Source: JBAPRR01 sp049281195
GTDB lineage: Bacteria; Actinomycetota; Acidimicrobiia; Acidimicrobiales; CAVXTF01
NCBI GenBank assembly: GCA_049281195.1
Contig: JBAPRR010000367.1
Location: forward strand, 1 to 24,999
DNA: 24,999 bases
Direction: 5' to 3'
In this document: positions 6,870 through 16,830 of the stretch, in pieces
How positions within the stretch are numbered: position 1 is the first letter of the stretch
How the letters are laid out: each line of letters starts with the position of its first letter
The notes under the pieces: generated by a model
The model's input: only the letters and a program-made list of their open reading frames with translations
Database searches by the model: none
Told to the model about the DNA's origin: nothing
Program-made: the position numbers and the translations under genes

Positions 6870-8696
6870 CTAAGAACCCAGCCTGGCGAGCTCGGTGTCA
6901 CCCTCTTCGGCTCCGCCGGTTCCGTCTGTGTCGGTTCCGTTTCCGCTGGCTCCGCCGTCTGTTGTCCCGTCGGGGGAAACCGGGTCGCCTGTTGCAGCAG
7001 CAGTCAGTGTCATCCCTGAGGAGTTACCGGCCCAGTAGCTCAGGATCGCAGCCGTAGCGCACAGCGCCGCCGAAGCCGAGAATGCGATCACCAGACCGAA
7101 ATGGAACGGTCCGGAGATCAGACTCGGGAAGAACGTTTTGCTGGTGAGTGTCGCGGCATGGGCCTTGCCCACAGATGACAGGACCTGTGACCCGAGAAGG
7201 GTTTTCATAGGGTTGAAGCCGAGGAACGCCGCGAAGAGTGTTCCGACAGGCGGCAGGTTCGCGACGTGATGTGCGACCGTCGGTGAGACGCCCTGTGCGA
7301 TGAGACCTTTCGAAAGTGTGGTGGGGAGCCGTGAGGCGAGCCCGAGCACCATCAGCGAGAAGAAGATCCCGATCGAAAGGACGAACCCGGCGTTCATGAA
7401 GGTGGCCCGCATGCCCGACGCGACACCTCGCTGGTCCGCGGGCACACCGTTCATAATCTGTGTCGTGTTCGGTGCGGCGAACATGCCCACACCAGCTCCA
7501 TTCAAGAACGTGAGCAGGGCGAACCATATGTAGGTGAAGTTGATCGGAAGCGCTATCAGGGCAAGGAACGAGAGGGTTGCCACGGCCATCCCGCCGGCGG
7601 AGAACAAGCGTTGACCGTAACGATCGGACAGCCTCCCCGACAACGGCCCGGCGGCCAGAAAGCCGATGGACAACGGGAGCATGTAGATGCCCGACCAAAG
7701 TGGTGTCCGTTCGAACGAGAATCCGTGCAGTGGCAGCCAAATCCCCTGGAGCCACAGGATCAGCATGAACTGAAGGCCTCCCCTACCCATGTTGGCGATG
7801 AGGCTGGAGAAGCCCGCCCCTGCGAACGCGCGGATACGGAAGAGCGACAGATGGAACATCGGCTCGGGTACGTGGTTCTCGATCCAGACGCACAACCCGA
7901 GGAATACAAGGCCACCGACGAGCTCAGCCAGCACGACCGGACTTGACCAGCCCATGGTGTGCGCGCCGTAGGGCTGGATTCCGTACGTCAGTGCGATCAT
8001 CACGAGGATGAGGCCCACGGCGAAGGTGAAGTTCCCCCACAAATCGAGCTTCGCCGGCGCCCTCTTACCCGTGTCGCGCAGAGTCAGGTAGGTCCATATG
8101 GTTCCGAACACACCGACGGGGACATTCACCAAGAAGACAAGTCGCCAGTTGATACCGGCCAAGGCGCCGCCGATGAGAAGGCCGAGAAACGATGCAGTGA
8201 TGCCGGCGACGATGTTGAAGCCGAGGGCCATCCCTCTTTGGTCGGCGGGGAAAGCGTCGGTGAGGATCGCGGTCGAGTTCGCCATGATCATTGCGCCACC
8301 GATGCCTTGGACGAGGCGCAGCGCGATCAGGACCAACGCCCCGCCGCTTCCGAGGACCGGTGAGAACGCGAGACACACCGATCCGATGGTGAAGATGAAG
8401 AAGCCCAGGTTGTACATCCGTACGCGACCGAACTGATCACCGATCTTTCCGAAGGCGACTACAAGAACAGCGGTGACGACCATGTACCCGAGAAGGAGCC
8501 ACAGCAGGTAGCCGAAGTTCCCGGACGCAAGGGGCTGGAGATGGATCCCCCTGAAGATCGCAGGCAACGAGATGATCAGGATCGACTGGTTCAGTAGCGC
8601 GATGAAGGTTCCGAGCGTCGTGTTCGACAGGGCGTTCCACTTGTAACGATCCGGGTTGGTGACCGGGCGTAGGTACCGGGGCACTCGATCGCTCAT
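6870..8696 (-). CDS. MFS exporter, DHA2 (14-TM, EmrB/QacA-like) family
   Basis: About 608 residues with many hydrophobic helices. Family motifs are visible: GKIGDQFGRVRMYNLGF (motif A), ALRLVQGIGGAMIMANSTAI (motif B), GLLIGGALAGINWRLVFLVNVPVG (motif C) and a second motif-A-like GRLSDRYGQR. These define proton-driven drug or metabolite exporters of 14 transmembrane segments. The hydrophilic C-terminal tail of ~45 residues (Gly/Thr/Asp-rich) is not typical of the core family. ATG at 8696 follows a TTG codon; no Shine-Dalgarno sequence is present, and the 22-bp palindrome begins only ten bases upstream, so the transcript may be leaderless. The merR gene starts right after its stop codon. The substrate cannot be read from the sequence. 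Confidence 0.93.
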   Translation of the reverse strand: MSDRVPRYLRPVTNPDRYKWNALSNTTLGTFIALLNQSILIISLPAIFRGIHLQPLASGNFGYLLWLLLGYMVVTAVLVVAFGKIGDQFGRVRMYNLGFFIFTIGSVCLAFSPVLGSGGALVLIALRLVQGIGGAMIMANSTAILTDAFPADQRGMALGFNIVAGITASFLGLLIGGALAGINWRLVFLVNVPVGVFGTIWTYLTLRDTGKRAPAKLDLWGNFTFAVGLILVMIALTYGIQPYGAHTMGWSSPVVLAELVGGLVFLGLCVWIENHVPEPMFHLSLFRIRAFAGAGFSSLIANMGRGGLQFMLILWLQGIWLPLHGFSFERTPLWSGIYMLPLSIGFLAAGPLSGRLSDRYGQRLFSAGGMAVATLSFLALIALPINFTYIWFALLTFLNGAGVGMFAAPNTTQIMNGVPADQRGVASGMRATFMNAGFVLSIGIFFSLMVLGLASRLPTTLSKGLIAQGVSPTVAHHVANLPPVGTLFAAFLGFNPMKTLLGSQVLSSVGKAHAATLTSKTFFPSLISGPFHFGLVIAFSASAALCATAAILSYWAGNSSGMTLTAAATGDPVSPDGTTDGGASGNGTDTDGTGGAEEGDTELARLGS

Positions 8697-8705
8697 CAAG
8701 AAGAG

Positions 8706-8727
8706 TTTACGTCGACGTCAACGTAAA
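8706..8727. promoter_or_regulatory. 22-bp near-perfect palindrome, probable MerR operator
   Basis: The sequence has outer arms TTTACGT and ACGTAAA around a GACGTC core; ten of eleven base pairs match (only 8713/8720 fails). It sits in the 74-bp gap between the exporter (start 8696) and the divergent DUF1015 gene (start 8771). Long dyads overlapping a promoter are the usual target of MerR dimers, and TTTACGT...ACGTAAA resembles operators described for LiuR-type MerR proteins. The MerR gene encoded two positions downstream is the natural candidate to bind it. Confidence 0.65.
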
Positions 8728-8770
8728 TAGCACGCCCCACGCCCCACCTCCGACGTGCTACGTAAGTGCA

Positions 8771-9964
8771 GTGCCACGCTTCGAACCTTTTGCCGGACTC
8801 CGCTACGAAGCGGGTTTGGACCTCGACCGACTCATCGCCCCCCCTTACGACGTGGTCGGCCCCAAAGAACGTGCCGACCTGGCAGCCCGTAACCGGGCCA
8901 ACGCCATCCACATCGAGCTGCCGGTAGCCGATCGGACACTTCGGCTCGATCCGTACTCGAATGCCGCGAGGCTGCTCGAGGGCTGGCGGACTGAAGGGGT
9001 GCTGGTACGGGACTCCAAGCCAGCGTTCTACCGGTACCGGATGACCATGCCCGAAGGTGGGAAGTCGACGACGGGTGTCATCGGCGCTCTCGGGATCGAG
9101 CCACCGGGTGACGAGGTCCTGCCGCACGAGCAGACCATCGCCAAGGACGAGACCGACCGGCTCGCCCTCATCAGGTCGGCCAAGGCCAACCTTTCGCCGA
9201 TCTGGGGCCTCTCGTTGACCGACGGCCTCAGCCGCCTGAGCGAGACCGAAGAAAAGCCCACCTCATATGCGACAGATGACGCAGGAGTGCTCCACGAATT
9301 GTGGGTGGTGAACGACCAGGTGACCATGGAAGCGATCAGCCTTGCGGTTTCGTCGAACCCGGTAGTCCTCGCCGACGGCCACCATCGTTACAGCGTCTCG
9401 CGCAGATACAGAGACGAGCAGCGAACCGAGCACGACGGAGTCGCGGGACCTTACGACCTCGTCATGGCCTTCATCGTGGAGCTCGAAGAGGGCGGCCTGC
9501 ACGTCGGACCCATACACAGAGCGATCTCCAAAGTTCCGGGACGACGGCAGTTGCTCGAAGCCGCAGCCAAATGGTTCGAGGTCGTAGATGCGGGACCTAG
9601 GGACGATTCGCTTCTATCGGCGGTGGTGTCTTCGCATGCTTTGGCGATGGTCGCTCAGGACAGGATCTGGTTGTTGACCCCGAGGCCGGAGGCGTACGAG
9701 ACCACCAACTCTGATCTCGACTCGAGCTTCGTCGCGCTGCTACTCGAAGAGATGCCCGATGCCGTTTCGAACCACTTCCACACCTGGATGGAAGCGACCG
9801 ACGCAGTCGAGAGTGGACATGCCGACGTGGCGTTGCTGGTCCGGCCAGTTACGGTCGATCAGATCCGGGAGTGGGCGCGGGCCCGACGGCTCATGCCACC
9901 GAAATCCACTTATTTCTTCCCCAAGCCCCGTACGGGGATGGTCTACAGGACCCTCGAGGACTGA
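8771..9964 (+). CDS. DUF1015 family protein
   Basis: The 397 residues match the DUF1015 family, whose role is not established. N-terminal PFAGLRYEAGLDLDRLIAPPYDVV is the family's typical opening (RY...LIAPPYDVI). The conserved motif ADGHHRYSVSRRYRDE is at 201-216, with His204/His205/Arg206, and LPHEQTIAKDETDRLALI is another conserved stretch. A DGxHR motif of this kind recalls ParB/sulfiredoxin-like folds, but I would not assign an activity. The GTG at 8771 is chosen because PRFEPFAGL follows directly; no Shine-Dalgarno precedes it, so leaderless translation is likely. It is divergent from the exporter and convergent with korB. Confidence 0.9.
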   Translation: MPRFEPFAGLRYEAGLDLDRLIAPPYDVVGPKERADLAARNRANAIHIELPVADRTLRLDPYSNAARLLEGWRTEGVLVRDSKPAFYRYRMTMPEGGKSTTGVIGALGIEPPGDEVLPHEQTIAKDETDRLALIRSAKANLSPIWGLSLTDGLSRLSETEEKPTSYATDDAGVLHELWVVNDQVTMEAISLAVSSNPVVLADGHHRYSVSRRYRDEQRTEHDGVAGPYDLVMAFIVELEEGGLHVGPIHRAISKVPGRRQLLEAAAKWFEVVDAGPRDDSLLSAVVSSHALAMVAQDRIWLLTPRPEAYETTNSDLDSSFVALLLEEMPDAVSNHFHTWMEATDAVESGHADVALLVRPVTVDQIREWARARRLMPPKSTYFFPKPRTGMVYRTLED

Positions 9965-9975
9965 TCGCTCGAGGG
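9951..9975. terminator. Hairpin over the DUF1015 stop codon, possible two-way terminator
   Basis: CCCTCGAG (9951-9958) and CTCGAGGG (9968-9975) are perfect arms around a nine-base loop that contains the TGA stop. It lies in the 37-bp gap between convergent genes (DUF1015 and korB). There is no T-run on either side, so it may act with Rho or simply protect the 3' end. Confidence 0.4.
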
Positions 9976-10001
9976 CAGAACCCGCGAGGATTGGTCGAGA
10001 C

Positions 10002-11020
<1,019 letters not shown>

Positions 11021-11024
<4 letters not shown>

Positions 11025-13033
11025 GACTGCGTCTCCAACATCGTGAGCATGGCCTGCTCGATCTCAGCGGCACGGAATACAACTCCCTGGACCTTCGTGA
11101 GCGACTTTGCGTCGACGAGGAAATCCCCTCGCACGAGTCGAACCAGTTGGCCGAGGTTGGTCTCTGGGACAAGCACCATCGGATACGCCTTGAGGATCTC
11201 CCCGAGATCCGATGGGAACGGGTTCAGGTGCATGAGGTGTGCGTGTGCGACCTTCAGTCCCCTCGCCCGCACCCGGCGCGAGGCGGCCTGAATGGCACCG
11301 TAGGTGGAGCCCCATCCAAGGGTCAGAAGCGGCGCAGACCCCCGCCCGTCGGGATCATCGAGCCAGACCGGCGGGATGTCGGACACGATCCCCGCGATCT
11401 TGCCGGCACGAAGGCGGACCATCCGCTCGTGGTTGGCCGGGTCGTATGACACGTTGCCGGAGCCGTCTTCCTTCTCGATGCCTCCGATGCGGTGCTCGAG
11501 CCCCGGTGTTCCCGGAAGGGCCCACGGACGAGCGAGCGTCTCCGAGTCGCGCATGTAGGGCCAGAACACCTCTTTGCCGTCATCCTCTGTGTGGTTGGTG
11601 GCAGTGGCGAACCCTGGATCGATCTCCGGGAGCGTGTCCAGATCCGGGAGCTTCCACGGCTCCGCACCGTTCGCGAGGGACCCGTCAGAAAGAAGGAAGA
11701 CCGGTGTCCTGTACTTGATGGCGATCCGCACGGCTTCCACCGCTGCTTCGAAACAGTGAGACGGTGTTCTTGCCGCCACGATCGGGACCGGCGCTTCGCC
11801 ATGCCTCCCGAACATCGCGTGCAGGAGGTCGGACTGCTCTGTCTTTGTGGGGAGGCCGGTCGACGGTCCTCCGCGCTGGATGTCGACGATGACCAGTGGC
11901 AACTCGAGGCTGACGGCCAGACCGATTGCCTCCGACTTGAGGTCGATGCCGGGACCGGAAGTCGTCGTGACACCGAGACTGCCTCCGAATGCCGCACCGA
12001 TCGCCGCGGAGACGCCCGCGATCTCGTCTTCAGCCTGGAGAGTCCTCACGCCGAAGTGTTTGTGCTTCGAAAGCTCGTGGAGGATGTCGGATGCCGGAGT
12101 GATCGGGTAGGACCCGAGGAAGAGCGAGATCCCCGCCTTCTGCGCCGCGGCGATCAGACCCCACGCGAGTGCGGTGTTGCCCGTCACGTCCGTGTAAGTG
12201 CCAGGCTCGAGAGCAGCCGGCCTCACCTGGTAGGCGGACTCGAAGAGCTCCGCAGTCTCGCCAAAGTTGTATCCCGCTTTGAAAGCCTTGGTGTTCACCT
12301 CGCACACCGATGGACTGCCGGCGAAGCGCTTGCCGATCCAGTCGAGGGTTCCTTCGGTCGGACGGCTGAAGAGCCAGCTGACGAGGCCCAGTGCGAAGAA
12401 GTTTTTGGCGCGCTCTGCTTCTCTTGGCTTTACGCCCGCTTCTTTGCCCACCACGAGGGTGAGCGTCGTCATGGGGACCTCATAAACGGTGTAGCCGCCG
12501 AGCGTCCCGTCGGTGAGCGGATTGTCCTTGTATCCGGCTTTGGCAAGTGCGCGCTCGTCGAAAGCGTCGATGTTGACTATGAGCGTGCCGCCACGGGGGA
12601 CGGCGTTTACGTTCGCCCTCAGTGCGGCGGGGTTCATGGCCACCAGAACCGTCGGATCATCCCCCGCGGTGAAGATGTCGTGGTCCGAGATGTGCACCTG
12701 GAACGCCGAGACGCCTGCAAGCGTCCCTGCGGGGGCACGGATCTCAGCCGGGAAGTCCGGCATGGTGGCGGTGTCGTTCCCGAAAAGCGAGCTGACCGTG
12801 GTGAATCGGGTCCCCGTCAGCTGCATTCCGTCGCCGGAGTCGCCGGCGAACCTGATCACTGCCCGGTCGAGCTCGCGCGGCTCGGAAGCCGACGACCGCT
12901 TGGAGGCAGTCGGAGTGCCCGCGGCTACCTCAACTGGGCTTTTATCTGCGTGGCCGTTTTCTTGAGACGTCGGATCGCCGGTCCCGTTTCCGCCCGCATC
13001 GGCGGCTTCAGGCCGGTCCGTTTTCGTGGACAA
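11021..13033 (-). CDS. korA: 2-oxoglutarate:ferredoxin oxidoreductase subunit alpha (gamma-alpha fusion)
   Basis: The N-terminal gamma domain begins at LDRAVIRFAGDSGDGMQLTG. The alpha domain follows with LFLGSYPITPASDILHELSK, LQAEDEIAGVSAAIGAAFGG and TTSGPGIDLKSEAIGL. The stretch RGGPSTGLPTKTEQSDLLHA is typical of 2-oxoglutarate-type enzymes. The frame stays open to 13240, overlapping the aldolase, so the true start is inside. I favour TTG at 13033 (GAGG six bases upstream, reading LSTKTDRPEA); GTG at 13117 is an alternative. Even so, about 50 low-complexity residues (Gly/Ser/Asp/Glu-rich) precede the domain. KorA and KorB form the TCA-cycle enzyme that uses ferredoxin instead of NAD. It is downstream of the aldolase by 160 bp and coupled to korB. 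Confidence 0.94.
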
Positions 13034-13141
13034 GGGTTTCCTCGGTTCGCTTGATGGTGCAGCCTTCGACGGGACGGCACTTAAACCGGCGACCTGGGGG
13101 ATGGCCGGGACGAGCACGGCCCCGTGCCTGCGTCTACCCCA

Positions 13142-13177
13142 CTGAGCATACTGCTCAGCCTTCAGAACCCCCTGAAG
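13142..13177 (-). promoter_or_regulatory. Two adjacent perfect hairpins between aldolase and korA
   Basis: CTTCAG-aacccc-CTGAAG (13160-13177) is separated by one base from CTGAGCA-tac-TGCTCAG (13142-13158). They begin 16 bases after the aldolase stop. Neither has a T-run. They could attenuate transcription into korAB, mark an mRNA processing point that gives different aldolase and Kor levels, or, for the 17-bp one, be a protein binding site. Confidence 0.45.
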
Positions 13178-13193
13178 CTCCGAGCAGGGAATC

Positions 13194-14249
<1,056 letters not shown>

Positions 14250-14356
14250 GTGGGTGCCTCCGGTGTTCCTGGGCGTGGATCCTCAGTTGCTGCTCTATGC
14301 ACACGGCTGTGTAGGCAGCCGATCGAGCCTACCGGCGCCCGGCTCGAGCGTTGAGC

Positions 14357-14368
14357 CCGGCAAGCCGG
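14357..14368 (-). terminator. Small hairpin in the gap between the TPR gene and aldolase
   Basis: CCGGC-aa-GCCGG lies within a run of AGCCGGTTGAGCCC-type direct repeats (14340-14395), after the TPR gene stop at 14396. It has no T-run. Weak evidence for termination before the aldolase. Confidence 0.25.
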
Positions 14369-14395
14369 TTGAGCCCGAGTTGAAAAGCCGGTTGG

Positions 14396-16666
14396 TCAGG
14401 CGCTCGGACGCTTGAGGGATCTCGGAGCAGAGCTGCGTTGTGATGCCGCTGAAGAGCGCGCCGGCCTCTTCTTTGGCCTGCCTAGGGACTGAAGCCGATC
14501 CGCTGCATCAGCCAGCGCGGGATCGGCCCTGACGACACGCTCGAACATCTCTCTTGCTCGGGGGATGTCGCCCGATGCTTCGAGCAGGTCCCCAAGCAGG
14601 TACCACTGCCGGATGTGGCGTTCGGCGGGATGTCGAAGTGTCCGCGAGGCGCCCGCCTTCACCAGAAGGTCGATTGCGCCCTTCAGGTCCTTGTTCTGTG
14701 CGCGGTCGGACGCAAGCACGAGCCTCCCCTCGACGAGGACGTCCGCGTCCGGGGAGGCGCTCTTCAAGTCGTTCCAGAGATCCTCGACCTTGCGGTGCCT
14801 GCCGAGTGCTCTATAGCAATCCATCAGGACCGGGATCTGACTTTGGTCGTCGGACGAAGCGACGACGATCTCGAGATGCTTGATCGCTTCTTCCCACTTG
14901 CCCTGCCGATAACACGCAAGTCCGTAGAGCTCCCGTGCCGCGATCGAGCCCGGCGCCATTGTCAGAACAGCTCGGGTCATCCGAGCTGCATCGCCGTACC
15001 TGTCACGGTCGTACGCCGCAGCCGCGGCGGCAAGGCGTTCCGCCAGACTCCGGTCGCTGCGGCGATTACGGGACAGTGGAGCGACCCTGGCCAACTCTTC
15101 TTTTACGTCGGTGGGGAGTTCGAGTGAATCGCTGTCCCAATCAGCGCGTTCGCGCGACCCGGTTGCTCGGGTCCTGCCAGTCGGCGCGGTGACCAGAAAG
15201 CCGCTTTGATCATCGCTCTTGTTCTTTCTACGAGAGGGGGCCGTTTCAGCGCCGGATCGAGATGTGCGCGCCACATCAGAAGCGAAGACCCTCTCGGAGA
15301 GAGGCTTCGGGACTCGTGGTGCCGCGGTGACCGGCGTAGCCCTCACCCTTCGGTTCGTTACCGGTCTGTTAGGTGCGGGCTTGGCTGCTCTGTTCGTGGC
15401 GGACCTGGCTTCCGGAGGTCTTCCGGTCGGAGGTCTTCCGGTCGAGGATCTGTCGGTTGGAGGTCGGTTGGACCGAGCTCGGTCAGTCGGGGGCCTGCCC
15501 GTCGAGGGCCTGCCAGATGCAGATCTGCCGGTCGAAACGCCGGATCCTCGATCTCTTCTTGCATCCTGCGGTACGCGAGCGTTTCGTTCCCTTGACTCGT
15601 TCGAAGAAGGTCGCGAGTAGTTCGCTTGCGGACGATCTCCTCCGCGCTCCTCGAGGGTATCTTCGTCAAGAACACGCAGTCCTCGACGCGCCACGCTTCC
15701 CCACTTGCGGTCTGAACCGCGTGTGTCTCTCGGGACGGCAGACGAGGACCGCCTCGGCGTGGCGTCGCGAAAGCCGCCAGACGTTTGACGGTCACGCGTG
15801 TTTCCGGTTTGTCCTGTGCGCGTGTCGCGTGAAGACGCAGAGGCACGGCTGGGACGGTCCTTGTTGAACGTGCCCCTTGTCGGCGTGTCCCTTCTGACCC
15901 CGTCCTTTGCCTCTCCGGCTCTGCCGGATGGTGTTCTGCTGGATGGTGTTCTGCTCGGAGCGGACCTACTGGATGCGGGCCTACTAGATGGGGACCTACT
16001 CGGTGCCGGCCTACCCGACGGTGCTCTGCTCGGAGCGGACCTAGTGGATGGAGCCCTATTCGGCGCCGCCCGCCCTGGTGCGTCCCTTTTGTACGAATCC
16101 CGCCCACTTTCGGCAGAAGATCGGGAGCGAACCGGCGGGGAGCCTTGCGGACGAGATCGTGTTGTGCCTGAACCGGAAACTCTTACGCTCCTCGGCGCTG
16201 ACCTTGTTCTGGATTCGGAGTTCTCTTTGCGATACGGGCGCTTTTCGGAACCACCTGCCGCTGAAGCCCGTGGCCTTGCGCCCCACTCATCGCTCCGTTT
16301 TCTCACGGTGCTAGCGGCAGGACGCCCCTGTCGTTGCATACCCGAGCCGCTGCGATGCGGTCTGTCGGACGAGCGATCCTCCGAACGTGACCTCCCGGAT
16401 GTACCGCTTCTTGCGGGTGAACTACTTCTGGCGGGTGAACTGGCTCTCGTGGGTGAACCGCCTCTCCCAGAAGTACTTCCGGGACTGGCGGACGGACGTC
16501 CTGACCGAGACGGATCTTTCCCCCGTGAAGATGCTCCCCCTCTGGAAGACGCCCCCCCTCGCGATGCGCTCCCGGATGGGGCAGCCGGCTTCTTGAATCC
16601 GCTCGCGCGCGACTGTTTGTCGGAATTGGGGGGAGGCACGGGTAGGAGTGTAGCGATTTCTGACAT
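14396..16666 (-). CDS. Disordered Arg/Ser/Pro-rich repeat protein with C-terminal TPR domain
   Basis: Counting from the ATG at 16666, the protein has 756 residues. Residues 1 to about 510 are low complexity, dominated by Arg, Ser, Pro, Gly and Thr, strongly basic, with RGG-type motifs (SRGGASSRGGASSRG) near the start and two arrays of exactly ten pentapeptides at 203-252 and 380-429. From about 535 to 730 it is a normal helical TPR domain: LAAAAAAYDRDRYGDAARMT, LYGLACYRQGKWEEAIKHLE and LLGDLLEASGDIPRAREMFE. A short basic tail ends it. TPRs bind other proteins; RGG and SR-like tracts often bind RNA or drive phase separation, but that is inference. No Shine-Dalgarno precedes the ATG, which lies inside an inverted repeat. 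I do not recognise a named gene. The TPR part has clear relatives in actinobacteria by style; the long tail is likely lineage-specific. Confidence 0.82.
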   Translation of the reverse strand: MSEIATLLPVPPPNSDKQSRASGFKKPAAPSGSASRGGASSRGGASSRGKDPSRSGRPSASPGSTSGRGGSPTRASSPARSSSPARSGTSGRSRSEDRSSDRPHRSGSGMQRQGRPAASTVRKRSDEWGARPRASAAGGSEKRPYRKENSESRTRSAPRSVRVSGSGTTRSRPQGSPPVRSRSSAESGRDSYKRDAPGRAAPNRAPSTRSAPSRAPSGRPAPSRSPSSRPASSRSAPSRTPSSRTPSGRAGEAKDGVRRDTPTRGTFNKDRPSRASASSRDTRTGQTGNTRDRQTSGGFRDATPRRSSSAVPRDTRGSDRKWGSVARRGLRVLDEDTLEERGGDRPQANYSRPSSNESRERNARVPQDARRDRGSGVSTGRSASGRPSTGRPPTDRARSNRPPTDRSSTGRPPTGRPPEARSATNRAAKPAPNRPVTNRRVRATPVTAAPRVPKPLSERVFASDVARTSRSGAETAPSRRKNKSDDQSGFLVTAPTGRTRATGSRERADWDSDSLELPTDVKEELARVAPLSRNRRSDRSLAERLAAAAAAYDRDRYGDAARMTRAVLTMAPGSIAARELYGLACYRQGKWEEAIKHLEIVVASSDDQSQIPVLMDCYRALGRHRKVEDLWNDLKSASPDADVLVEGRLVLASDRAQNKDLKGAIDLLVKAGASRTLRHPAERHIRQWYLLGDLLEASGDIPRAREMFERVVRADPALADAADRLQSLGRPKKRPARSSAASQRSSAPRSLKRPSA
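15380..15529 (-). repeat. Ten-unit 15-bp array encoding xRPPT-like pentapeptides
   Basis: This 150-bp stretch holds exactly ten in-frame units (residues 380-429 of the TPR protein). The commonest unit is GRPPT; others are GRPST, DRSST, NRPPT, DRARS. Arg is at position 2 in every unit. On the plus strand the repeat reads GGTCTTCCGGTCGGA. It is a protein-coding tandem repeat, not a CRISPR. Confidence 0.75.
15911..16060 (-). repeat. Ten-unit 15-bp array encoding SRxPS-like pentapeptides
   Basis: This second 150-bp array again has exactly ten in-frame units (residues 203-252). Typical units are SRAPS, SRSAP, SRTPS, GRPAP. Arg is at position 2 in every unit, as in the other array, but Ser replaces Thr and the DNA repeat is different (GGATGGTGTTCTGCT-like on the plus strand). 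Some neighbouring units are nearly identical at DNA level, suggesting recent slippage. Confidence 0.75.
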
Positions 16667-16694
16667 CAAATTTTGAAGATGTCAGGTCCCTGAC
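16660..16694. promoter_or_regulatory. Inverted repeat across the TPR gene start next to a second palindrome
   Basis: CTGACATC (16660-16667) and GATGTCAG (16678-16685) are perfect 8-bp arms around AAATTTTGAA. The left arm covers the ATG of the TPR gene. The right arm runs into GTCAGG-tc-CCTGAC (16681-16694), a perfect 14-bp palindrome using the same TGTCAGG word. The divergent lipoprotein gene starts at 16831, so the site could serve both. The surrounding 16655-16760 is AT-rich compared with the genes. Confidence 0.5.
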
Positions 16695-16830
16695 CAGGAA
16701 TAATGACTCTGAAATCTCAATTCTCAGATGAATCCCAGCCTAAACCTTCAACAAACGGTAACGTTCGCGTAACCTTACGGGTGTGGTAGCCCTGCCCCCA
16801 ACCGGGCGACGGACAGAGGAGGTCCATCTG

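Noticed and set aside
11492..13054. 520-codon plus-strand frame opposite korA
   Set aside because: korA on the other strand has all family motifs; this frame is His/Arg/Asp-rich nonsense typical of antisense frames.
15380..16060. Possible CRISPR-like array
   Set aside because: Units are 15 bp without spacers and stay in frame with the TPR protein.
15798..16676. 292-codon plus-strand frame, Leu/Asp/Gly-rich with LLDGDLLGAG-type repeats
   Set aside because: The repeats are the antisense reading of the 15-bp arrays. The minus frame continues into a genuine TPR domain, so it is the real gene.
16757..16774. GGTAACG...CGTAACC as an operator ahead of the lipoprotein gene
   Set aside because: The inner bases do not pair (CGTAACC instead of CGTTACC), so it is only an imperfect dyad with no further support.
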